Below, piece after piece: positions 53,870 through 60,778 of a stretch of 64,000 nucleotides of DNA (the first letter of the stretch is position 1; each line of letters opens with the position of its first letter). Both the position numbers and the translations under genes were made by a program. The stretch is from contig NZ_SACK01000001.1 in assembly GCF_004005815.1 (NCBI RefSeq), positions 868,001 through 932,000 of the forward strand, in the 5' to 3' direction. The notes under the pieces were generated by a model, which saw only the letters and a program-made list of their open reading frames with translations, did no database searches and was not told where the DNA came from. The DNA is from Mucilaginibacter limnophilus (GTDB lineage Bacteria; Bacteroidota; Bacteroidia; Sphingobacteriales; Sphingobacteriaceae).

Positions 53870-54325
53870 TTAAACAGTTGCGGCCGCTTTTAAAACCGGC
53901 TGCATTTGCGTAGTAATGGCCATGCGGTTCCATGCATTAATGGCTATTATTGCTACAATAATGTGCGATAAATATTCATCACCAAACAATTCTGCTGCCT
54001 GTTTATAAGTAGCGTCAGATACTCGGTTAGATATCCGCGTCACCTCTTCTGTCAATTTTAAAATAGCGCGTTCTTTTTCATCGAAAAAATTAGTTTCATC
54101 CCAGGCGTCAAGAGTAAAGATGCGTTGTTGATTTTCGCCATGGGCAAGGGCTTCTTGGGTATGCATATCCAAACAAAAAGCACAGCCATTAATTTGCGAT
54201 GCACGTATGTTTATAAGATCAAAATGAATTTGGTTTAAGCCGGTGCTGTGTACATAATTGCTTAGTTGAAAAAATGCCTTATAAGCTCCTGGAGTAGTTT
54301 TTTGGATGTTAATTCTGTTGCTCAT
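53870..54325 (-). CDS. Carboxymuconolactone decarboxylase/AhpD-like protein
   Basis: 151 residues of the AhpD-like fold. The redox motif CAFCLDMH (Cys48, Cys51, His55) fits the alkylhydroperoxidase subgroup, which reduces peroxides via a CxxC disulfide, more than true muconolactone decarboxylases. Cytoplasmic. 70 nt downstream of a Crp-type regulator gene on the same strand. A CAACTTTG box (minus strand, about 54354-54347) in that gap, one mismatch from TAnnTTTG, could give it its own promoter. Confidence 0.88.
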   Translation of the reverse strand: MSNRINIQKTTPGAYKAFFQLSNYVHSTGLNQIHFDLINIRASQINGCAFCLDMHTQEALAHGENQQRIFTLDAWDETNFFDEKERAILKLTEEVTRISNRVSDATYKQAAELFGDEYLSHIIVAIIAINAWNRMAITTQMQPVLKAAATV

Positions 54326-54395
54326 GATATTTGAAATTTTATATCACAAAGTTGCACACCTAACACCCCTCAAAAAATGAACTGAGTTTAAGAAA

Positions 54396-54971
54396 TCAAG
54401 CTTTTTTAGCCCTGATCCTGCTGAGAAACTGAGGTGTAAAGCCGAGATATGATGCCAGCATGTACTGTGGTACACGCTGAATGAAAGCCGGGTTTAGCTC
54501 ACTGAACATGCGGTAACGTTCTTCGTCTGTGAGGCACAAAATGAATTCGACACGCCGTTGAGAAGCTACCAGCGCCTTTTCGTACATAATACGAAGGTAC
54601 GTTTCAAAGTTGGGCAGCGGGGTTAAAAGCTTATTGTGATTTTGTGGTGTAAGTAACAACAATTCACTGTCTTCAAGCGCCTGCAAATAATAACGTGATG
54701 GCTTTCTGCTTAGCAGACTGTCATTATCAGCTATCCACCAGTTCTCAATGCCGAATTGAGTTATCTGTTCCGTAAGTTTATCGTTTACAAAATACAGGCG
54801 CATGCACCCTTTAATCACAAAGTAGTTGCCCTTGCATAACTTGCCGGGCTCAAGTAATAGTTCTTTCTTTTTAGGTTTTACTGGTATAAAGCAGTTGGCA
54901 AGTTTTTCAGCATCTTCCTCAGAAAACTCAATAAACCGCCTGATATGTGCAACAAGTTCGGGATACATCAT
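54396..54971 (-). CDS. Crp/Fnr family transcriptional regulator
   Basis: 191 residues. A cyclic-nucleotide-binding-like domain (about 10-125, with LLEPGKLCKGNYFVIKGCMRLYF) is followed by a compact helix-turn-helix (PQYMLASYLGFTPQFLSRIR, about 168-187). The cAMP phosphate-binding residues are not conserved, as usual in Bacteroidota members, so the effector is unknown. It starts 2 nt after the YitT gene stop, implying cotranscription, and may control the AhpD-like gene downstream. Confidence 0.9.
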   Translation of the reverse strand: MMYPELVAHIRRFIEFSEEDAEKLANCFIPVKPKKKELLLEPGKLCKGNYFVIKGCMRLYFVNDKLTEQITQFGIENWWIADNDSLLSRKPSRYYLQALEDSELLLLTPQNHNKLLTPLPNFETYLRIMYEKALVASQRRVEFILCLTDEERYRMFSELNPAFIQRVPQYMLASYLGFTPQFLSRIRAKKA

Positions 54972-54973
54972 GG

Positions 54974-55852
54974 TTAATGCAAACCTTTACGTTTTAGCAG
55001 GCCGCCTGTGGTATCTTCAATACTCTGCAATACTATAAATGCTTTAGGATCAACCTCAAGTATTACCTGCCTGATAGATGGCACCTCAAGCCGTGTTGCC
55101 ACAGTGAATACAATATCGCGTGTATCGTTTATTTCACCGTCTTTGCCATAACCGCTTTTGCCCTGGTAAATGGTTACACCGCGACCCAACTGATGGGTAA
55201 TAATCCGGCGGATCAACTCACTTTTGGTGGAGATTACCGTGATGCCTGTATATTGCTCAATACCGTTTAAAATAAAGTCGATCATTTTTGAGGCGGCCAG
55301 GTAGGTGAGTACTGAATACAAGGCCCGTTCAATGCCTAAAAAGAATGCAGCGGTACCGAATATCAATACATTAAGCATTAAAATAACGTCGCTTACTTTA
55401 ACAATTTGCGCTTTTTTACTAACCAGTAAAGCAGCTATTTCCGTACCATCTAAAACAGCGCCGCCACGTATGGCCAACGCGATACCTACGCCAATAAATA
55501 TTCCGCCGAATACTGCTGTAAGCAGCTTATCTGAAGTTACATCCGGGACGTTAATAAAAGCCAGTGCAAGGGCTAAACCTGCTATGGCGCTAAAACTTTT
55601 AATGGCGAATAATGTGCCCAGTTTATTATAGCCAAGCCATAAAAAAGGCACGTTGATTACAAATATTGATATCGATATCGGAATATTAAATATGGTTGAT
55701 AGCAACATTGAAACGCCTGTTACACCGCCGTCGATAAAGTGGCTCGAAAGCAGGAAACCTTTTAAGCCAAACAGGGCTGATAATATACCCAATACGATCT
55801 GTATGGAATTGGAAAAAATGGTTCGTGTGGTAAGCGTTGATTTTTTCTTCAT
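54974..55852 (-). CDS. YitT family membrane protein (DUF161/DUF2179)
   Basis: 292 residues. About six transmembrane helices (30-205) form the YitT domain, and a cytoplasmic DUF2179 ferredoxin-like domain (about 215-280, with TVISTKSELIRRIITHQLGRGVTIYQGKSGY) follows. Function of the family is unsettled. The ATG at 55852 is preferred to the TTG at 55858, which lies within a perfect promoter box. First gene of a yitT-crp-ahpD-like set. Confidence 0.9.
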   Translation of the reverse strand: MKKKSTLTTRTIFSNSIQIVLGILSALFGLKGFLLSSHFIDGGVTGVSMLLSTIFNIPISISIFVINVPFLWLGYNKLGTLFAIKSFSAIAGLALALAFINVPDVTSDKLLTAVFGGIFIGVGIALAIRGGAVLDGTEIAALLVSKKAQIVKVSDVILMLNVLIFGTAAFFLGIERALYSVLTYLAASKMIDFILNGIEQYTGITVISTKSELIRRIITHQLGRGVTIYQGKSGYGKDGEINDTRDIVFTVATRLEVPSIRQVILEVDPKAFIVLQSIEDTTGGLLKRKGLH

Positions 55853-55855
55853 AAC

Positions 55856-55863
55856 CAAATATA
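55856..55863 (-). promoter_or_regulatory. Candidate -7 box of the yitT-type operon
   Basis: On the minus strand TATATTTG matches TAnnTTTG exactly and ends only 3 nt before the ATG at 55852. If used, the transcript would be leaderless or nearly so. Confidence 0.35.
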
Positions 55864-55898
55864 ACTTTTGAAGCTTAAAAAAGTGGCTTTTAATTTGT

Positions 55899-55906
55899 TA
55901 CTTTTG
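55899..55906 (+). promoter_or_regulatory. Candidate -7 box of the DUF4920 gene
   Basis: TACTTTTG matches TAnnTTTG exactly and ends 25 nt before the ATG at 55932, the same spacing as at 50794. Confidence 0.5.
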
Positions 55907-55931
55907 CCATGTAACTGATAACTAAAAGCTT

Positions 55932-56405
55932 ATGAAACGATTGATTTTACTGTTTACCTGCCTCACTATTACAATAGCCGCTTTTGCCCAGAACGATGAT
56001 ATCACGCCGGCAGCACCCGGAGTTACTTACGGCGACAAGGTAACCGCCGATAGAGCCTTACAATTAACCGATTTGAACACCAAACTTGGTAAAGATTCAG
56101 TTTACAAAGGCAAGATTACCGGGAAAGTGGTTGAGGTTTGTAAAAAGAAAGGCTGTTTCATGACACTACAAACCACCGGTTCGCCAATTATGGTGCGCTT
56201 TACTGATTATGCTTTTTTTATGCCACAAAACATAGTTGGCAAAACCGTTGTGGTTGAGGGCACCGCCACAGTAAAAACTATCCCGGTTGAACGCTTACAG
56301 CACTTTGCTGCCGATGCCGGTAAAAGCAAAGAAGAAATAGCTAAGATCACCCAGCCAAAAAAGGATATTCAAATTATGGCTGATGGTGTATTGGTAATGG
56401 ATTAA
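55932..56405 (+). CDS. DUF4920 domain protein, exported
   Basis: 157 residues with a Sec signal cut near AFA|Q (about 20). The mature part is an OB-like DUF4920 domain: YKGKITGKVVEVCKKKGCFM, with Cys near 73 and 78, then VRFTDYAFFMP and GKTVVVEGTA. The paired Cys and beta-rich layout suggest a small metal- or redox-related periplasmic protein, but the function is unknown. Divergent from the yitT operon; a stem-loop follows the stop. Confidence 0.85.
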   Translation: MKRLILLFTCLTITIAAFAQNDDITPAAPGVTYGDKVTADRALQLTDLNTKLGKDSVYKGKITGKVVEVCKKKGCFMTLQTTGSPIMVRFTDYAFFMPQNIVGKTVVVEGTATVKTIPVERLQHFAADAGKSKEEIAKITQPKKDIQIMADGVLVMD

Positions 56406-56419
56406 TAAAAATTTTCAAC

Positions 56420-56446
56420 AAAAGGTCCTGCAGTTGCAGGGCTTTT
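56420..56446 (+). terminator. Terminator after the DUF4920 gene
   Basis: Interrupted stem: AAAAG (56420-56424) with CTTTT (56442-56446) and CCTGCA (56427-56432) with TGCAGG (56435-56440), small internal loop, T-rich tail. It could also serve the convergent YcxB-like gene. Confidence 0.6.
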
Positions 56447-56448
56447 TG

Positions 56449-56991
56449 TCATTTCCAACGCCATTCCAAGTCTGTTTGATATGGTATTTTAAGTCTTTTT
56501 GCAATGCTTTCCATATCACTTTTTATAGCATTAAAATCAGGGATTGTTTTTGGTATAATCAATCCCTGGCCACCGCTGATGTAAACAAACAAATGCTGTC
56601 CGGTTTCAGCAATGTTCTCAATTGCCGACAAACGTATTTTTGATTCACCTTTATCCGTGCCAGCGATAAGTTCATCATCTGTAATTTCCATGTAAACAGA
56701 AGTTGCATCTTTATCTTTATAAACTTCATTAACGTGTTTTGTGTAATGTTTTACATATCTCTGTTTTAAATAATAAGGATAAAACAGAAATGCCGTAATT
56801 GCTATACCAAAGAAAGTAATAGCTAATGCAGTATCTTGGCTTAAATAAAACAAAATACCTATCAATGTAAATGCTAAGCTTATCCATGCCCAACTACTTG
56901 ACAATTGTTTTTTTACAGATTTTTTTGTAGAGGCATTATGCAGCAAATAGGTTACATGGTCGGCTTTTGTTAGTATATAGGTATAGGTCAT
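56449..56991 (-). CDS. YcxB-like membrane protein
   Basis: 180 residues from ATG 56991 (MTYTYILTKADHV); the frame runs 18 nt further upstream without better support. Two adjacent transmembrane helices (about 38-75, WAWISLAFTLIGILFYL and LAITFFGIAITAFLFYPYYL) are followed by a cytoplasmic domain with EITDDELIAGTDKGESKIRLSAIENI, typical of YcxB-like proteins. Function unknown. Last gene of the yggS-to-YcxB operon, 31 nt after aspartate kinase. Confidence 0.8.
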   Translation of the reverse strand: MTYTYILTKADHVTYLLHNASTKKSVKKQLSSSWAWISLAFTLIGILFYLSQDTALAITFFGIAITAFLFYPYYLKQRYVKHYTKHVNEVYKDKDATSVYMEITDDELIAGTDKGESKIRLSAIENIAETGQHLFVYISGGQGLIIPKTIPDFNAIKSDMESIAKRLKIPYQTDLEWRWK

Positions 56992-57022
56992 AATTAAACT
57001 ATAAGGCAATAATAAACAATCT

Positions 57023-58279
57023 TTACCTAACCACCATCTGCGCAGTATTTCTGCTCAATTGCTCAAGTAATACATCTTTATCTGCCGTAAGTTCCTTTAG
57101 CGCTTCCTGTTTGTAATGTCGTACAGTTAACAGGGTAAGCTTATCATTATAACGCACATTAAAGCTTTCTTTAAGGTTTTGTAAAAGCGTTGCAAAGCGG
57201 TCTTGATTATAATCAATACAAACGGTAAAGCTTAAGGCCGATGTTTGCATCAAATTGGTTTTAACATGGCTTTTGGCAAATATTTTGAAGATGTCACTCA
57301 GGTGGTCTTCGGTGACAAATGAATAATCTTTTGTTGAAACCGATATCAATAGCTGATTCTGCTTAACAATGATAATTGGCTTTTCAAAGCTTGTTTGTCC
57401 GTTGTTTTTTATAACAGTTCCTTTAGCAGCAGGATTTGTAAACGATTTAACAAATAAAGGTATTCCGGCGTTTTGCAGCGGCTTTATTGTTTTCGGGTGA
57501 ATAACCGTAGCGCCGTAATAAGTCATTTCAATAGCCTCGTTATAGCTCAGCTCATCAAACTTTACCGTATCGGCAAATAATTTAGGGTCGGCATTTAATA
57601 TACCGGGTACATCCTTCCATGTAGTCACTGACTGCGCGCCAAGGCACGAGGCAAAAATGGATGCTGTATAGTCGGATCCTTCACGGCCAAGGGTGGTGGT
57701 AAAGTTTTCAGAGGTTCCGCCTAAAAAACCCTGAGTAACAAGCACGCTTTTTTCCAATAGTGCAGGTATATCCTGCTGAATGGTTTGGCAGGTTTTATCC
57801 CAGTTAACAACACCTTCACGGTAGGTATTATCGGTATGGATATAACCACGTGCATCTATCCAGCGACTGTTAATGCCACTTTGTTGTAAGTAAGCATTTA
57901 CAATACGGGTCGAAACCAGTTCGCCGATAGATACTATCTGGTCATAAATAAAATCATAATCATCATGCGGCTCATCTTCAATCATCCAGTCTATCTCTAC
58001 AAAAGTGTTTTCTACTTCGTCAAAAACAGGATGCGCGGCTTCAAATAACTCACTGATGATGGTATGATGATATATTTTTATTTCTTCATAGATGCCATGC
58101 AGGTCGTCAGATTGTTCTGCATAAGCTTTTGCCAGCTTTTCAAGTGCATTAGTGGTTTTGCCCATTGCCGATACCACTATCAACAATTGGTCACTTTCAT
58201 AGCCTTTTACTATACGTGATAAATTTATAATACCATCAGCGTCTTTTACCGACGCGCCGCCGAACTTAAAAACAAGCAT
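57023..58279 (-). CDS. Aspartate kinase, monofunctional
   Basis: 418 residues from ATG 58279 (MLVFKFGGASVKD); the upstream TTG/ATG at 58300/58291 overlap the previous gene and precede the normal family start. Kinase domain: FKFGGASV (most aspartokinases have FGGTSV), TLGREGSDYTAS and NADPKLFADTV. The C-terminus (about 310-410) holds ACT regulatory domains. Catalyses the first step toward lysine, threonine and methionine. Starts 1 nt after the DUF3298 gene stop (TAA-A-ATG), so coupled translation is likely. Confidence 0.93.
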   Translation of the reverse strand: MLVFKFGGASVKDADGIINLSRIVKGYESDQLLIVVSAMGKTTNALEKLAKAYAEQSDDLHGIYEEIKIYHHTIISELFEAAHPVFDEVENTFVEIDWMIEDEPHDDYDFIYDQIVSIGELVSTRIVNAYLQQSGINSRWIDARGYIHTDNTYREGVVNWDKTCQTIQQDIPALLEKSVLVTQGFLGGTSENFTTTLGREGSDYTASIFASCLGAQSVTTWKDVPGILNADPKLFADTVKFDELSYNEAIEMTYYGATVIHPKTIKPLQNAGIPLFVKSFTNPAAKGTVIKNNGQTSFEKPIIIVKQNQLLISVSTKDYSFVTEDHLSDIFKIFAKSHVKTNLMQTSALSFTVCIDYNQDRFATLLQNLKESFNVRYNDKLTLLTVRHYKQEALKELTADKDVLLEQLSRNTAQMVVR

Positions 58280-58280
58280 T

Positions 58281-59084
58281 TTATTTAACATATTGAGCAA
58301 CGGCTGTATTGCGCCGTATTAACGGTTTGATTTGAGCGTAGGGGATAAGCAATTCTGTTTGCCCTGCCGCGTAAGGTTTAATTTCGTACTGATTGTATAA
58401 AAATTTCAGTCCGATAGGGGTGATCATGAAGTTATCGTTAAGCGCGAACTTATCATTAGTGAAGAAATAATCCCGTGCGAGTGATGCGGTATCGCTGAGC
58501 ATTTCCTGTTTCCTGAATATCTTTTCTGCAACACGTGTAAGGCTGTCTTTGTAATTATCAATCAGTATATCACTCAACTTAAATTCTTTATTTGCTTTTG
58601 TATCCCAATTGATAAAACCGGTATAACTTGCGCCATGCGCGCCGCCTTGAAATGTGTAACCGCTAACCTCAATCGCTACAATACCTGAGTCCTGATGCAA
58701 TACTTTGGCATGGCTTTCCAGTTCGAAATACATTTTTGCTTCCGGAAAATCCTTTTTGAAATCACGGAATTTAACAAGAATGTTCCTGGCATAAGCTTGT
58801 AACGAGCTGTCGGCCTTGTCATCCATTGCAAACATTATTAATAGCTTTTTCTCAATACTATCGTTAAGCTTTTGTTGCTCACCAAATTCAGGATATTGGA
58901 TTACAGCATGTGTGCAGGCGCTATCTTTTCCTTTACCGCAGTTAGTGTCCCGCTCTTCAATGGTTTTGTATTGATAAATTAAAGTATCTGTAAATATGCC
59001 ACTGTCCTTTTTAGCCGGAACGCCCCACTCACACGAACTAAACAGGGCGAAAGCTATAAGCAAAACTAAAAATGTATATTTCAT
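58281..59084 (-). CDS. DUF3298/DUF4163 domain lipoprotein
   Basis: 267 residues with lipidation at Cys18 (FALFSSCEWG). The mature part is the DUF4163 + DUF3298 pair (RsiV-like extracellular fold): EIQY/IQYPEF strands near 65, GGAHGASYTGFINWDTKANKEFKLSDIL near 150-178, and IKPYAAGQTELLIPYAQIKPLI near 240-261, which is the DUF3298 end. In Firmicutes the fold binds lysozyme in an anti-sigma factor; here no transmembrane or sigma-binding part exists. 11 nt upstream of it is the GNAT gene; aspartate kinase follows. Confidence 0.85.
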   Translation of the reverse strand: MKYTFLVLLIAFALFSSCEWGVPAKKDSGIFTDTLIYQYKTIEERDTNCGKGKDSACTHAVIQYPEFGEQQKLNDSIEKKLLIMFAMDDKADSSLQAYARNILVKFRDFKKDFPEAKMYFELESHAKVLHQDSGIVAIEVSGYTFQGGAHGASYTGFINWDTKANKEFKLSDILIDNYKDSLTRVAEKIFRKQEMLSDTASLARDYFFTNDKFALNDNFMITPIGLKFLYNQYEIKPYAAGQTELLIPYAQIKPLIRRNTAVAQYVK

Positions 59085-59095
59085 GCGGAAATAAC

Positions 59096-59563
59096 TTAAA
59101 ACTCCAGTAATTGTTCTTTGCTCAGGCTTGCGTTAAGCCATCCGGCATCAATTGCCGCGTTATATTTTCTGTAAAAATTAATAGCCGGTTCATTCCAATC
59201 GAGCACCTGCCACGTCATTCCGTTAAAGCCGTATTCTTGTGCTTCCTGTATGATCCTATCAAACAAAAGTTTGCCGATACCACGACCGCGCATGGCTTGG
59301 GTAACATAAAAATCTTCAAGGTATAACCGGCATCCCTTCCATGTAGAAAAACGGATGTAATACAATGCAAAGCCAACAATCAGCCCGTCAACTTCGGCTA
59401 CAAAAGCTCTCCAAACCGGTTTGTTACCAAAGCCGGCTTCCTCAAATTCTTCCAGCGTAACGGTCACGGCATTTGGTTCGCGTTCGTAAATAGCCAGCTC
59501 GGTAACCAGTTCGAGCAAACGGCGGCAATCATCTTTAACGGCAACACGTAAATGTACCTGCAT
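59096..59563 (-). CDS. GNAT family N-acetyltransferase
   Basis: 155 residues from ATG 59563 (MQVHLRVAVKDD). A longer frame to 59698 runs into the upstream yggS gene and lacks family similarity. Acetyl-CoA-binding motif A is RGRGIGKLLFDRII (about 102-115), preceded by LYLEDFYVTQAMRG; the aromatic C-terminal part (WQVLDWNEPAINFYRKYNA) fits the diamine/thialysine acetyltransferase branch. Starts 1 nt after the yggS stop (TGA-T-ATG). Substrate likely a polyamine-like or amino-acid amine; not certain. Confidence 0.9.
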   Translation of the reverse strand: MQVHLRVAVKDDCRRLLELVTELAIYEREPNAVTVTLEEFEEAGFGNKPVWRAFVAEVDGLIVGFALYYIRFSTWKGCRLYLEDFYVTQAMRGRGIGKLLFDRIIQEAQEYGFNGMTWQVLDWNEPAINFYRKYNAAIDAGWLNASLSKEQLLEF

Positions 59564-59564
59564 A

Positions 59565-60254
59565 TCAGTTGTTTTTCCAGTGTTTAATAATCCTGCTGCC
59601 AAATATGGTACTGCCAAGCCTAACCTGGTTGCTGCCTTGTTCAATCGCAATCTTATAATCTGACGACATACCCATTGATAGTACCGAGAACTGGTCATCC
59701 TTTCTGAAATAGCTTTGTTTTATACCATCAAAAAAGGTGTGCAGCTCATAAAACTCTTCTTTTATTTGCTTTGGGTTTTCGGTGTTAGTTGCAATGCCCA
59801 TCAATCCGCGGATCTGTACGTTTTTCAATTGTTGAAACTCCTCTGACCGCAGGAGTTCAATTGTTTCATCAAAACCAAGCCCGAATTTGCTGTCTTCATC
59901 AGCTATGTATATTTGCAGCAGGCAGTTAATAACACGGTTGTTTTTTAGTCCGTGTTTATTAATTTCCTGCAACAATTTAAGGCTGTCAACAGATTCTATC
60001 ATGCTGATAAACGGCGCAATATATTTTACTTTATTGGTTTGCAAGTGCCCTATAAGGTGCCATTCTATATCTTTTGGAAGATTTTCATACTTTTCTACTA
60101 ACTCCTGTACATTATTCTCACCAAATAAACGTTGTCCTGCATGGTAAGCCTCTAATATTTCATCGGCCGACTTAGTTTTTGATACAGCAACAAGCGTTAC
60201 ATTTATGGCATCAGTTTCTTTTTTTAGTTCCTTTATATTATCGGCAATGCTCAT
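59565..60254 (-). CDS. yggS: YggS/PLPBP family pyridoxal-phosphate protein
   Basis: 229 residues, a single-domain PLP-binding TIM barrel. The PLP lysine is Lys26 in LVAVSKTK; other family blocks are FGENNVQEL (about 44-52), WHLIGHLQTNK, GLMGIAT and LSMGMSSDYKIAIEQGSNQVRLGSTIFG. It keeps free PLP in balance and influences amino-acid metabolism. First gene of a five-gene operon (yggS, GNAT, DUF3298, aspartate kinase, YcxB-like) with 1- to 31-nt gaps. It is divergent from the DUF4296 gene with 40 nt between starts. Confidence 0.94.
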   Translation of the reverse strand: MSIADNIKELKKETDAINVTLVAVSKTKSADEILEAYHAGQRLFGENNVQELVEKYENLPKDIEWHLIGHLQTNKVKYIAPFISMIESVDSLKLLQEINKHGLKNNRVINCLLQIYIADEDSKFGLGFDETIELLRSEEFQQLKNVQIRGLMGIATNTENPKQIKEEFYELHTFFDGIKQSYFRKDDQFSVLSMGMSSDYKIAIEQGSNQVRLGSTIFGSRIIKHWKNN

Positions 60255-60262
60255 ATTATGCG

Positions 60263-60270
60263 TAATTTTG
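60263..60270 (+). promoter_or_regulatory. Candidate -7 box of the DUF4296-mutS2 operon
   Basis: TAATTTTG matches TAnnTTTG exactly and ends 24 nt before the ATG at 60295, within the 40-nt gap to the divergent yggS. Confidence 0.5.
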
Positions 60271-60294
60271 CGGATTAGGCTGCTAAATTACAGA

Positions 60295-60777
60295 ATGAGT
60301 AAATATATAGGTTTGTTTTTTTCAGCATTGCTGATTTTATGTTCCTGCAATGACGACCGACCCAAAGGAATTTTAGACGAAAAGCAGATGGCCAATGTAC
60401 TGGCCGATGTGCATATAACCAATGGTACCATGCTTGCAGTTTCGGGTGCGCCTGATACTTTATACAAGTATGGTACAGGTCGTTATCAAAACGTTTTTAA
60501 AAATCATCATACTGATTCTGCGCAGTTTACCAAAAGCCTGAAATACTACGCTTCAAAACCTGAAGAACTGCTGGCCGTTTATGATGAAGTATTAAAAAAG
60601 CTTCAAACAAAATCTGATTCCCTGAACAAGGTGTTTCAAAAAGAAACTGCAGCTAATGCCAAAAAACAGCTTACTAAACCTACGGTGGTAAGGTACAGGC
60701 AGGCAGACACTATAAAAAACAGACTTCGTGGTAAACTTAAAAGACCGTTTCCACGCAGCAAGAATTTAAAAGAATAA
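60295..60777 (+). CDS. DUF4296 domain lipoprotein
   Basis: 160 residues from ATG 60295 (MSKYIGLFFSALLILCSCND); the longer frame to 60205 would run into yggS antisense sequence. Lipobox ends at Cys18. The mature part begins RPKGILDEKQMANVLADVHITNG, the DUF4296 hallmark, and is helical and Lys-rich at the C-terminus (RGKLKRPFPRSK). Function unknown. One base separates its stop from the mutS2 ATG, so the two are probably coupled; small DUF4296 lipoproteins are widespread in Bacteroidota. Confidence 0.87.
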   Translation: MSKYIGLFFSALLILCSCNDDRPKGILDEKQMANVLADVHITNGTMLAVSGAPDTLYKYGTGRYQNVFKNHHTDSAQFTKSLKYYASKPEELLAVYDEVLKKLQTKSDSLNKVFQKETAANAKKQLTKPTVVRYRQADTIKNRLRGKLKRPFPRSKNLKE

Positions 60778-60778
60778 C

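Noticed and set aside
59564..59698. Longer N-terminus for the GNAT protein
   Set aside because: The extra 45 residues lie inside yggS in another frame; the GNAT fold starts at MQVHLRVAVKDD.
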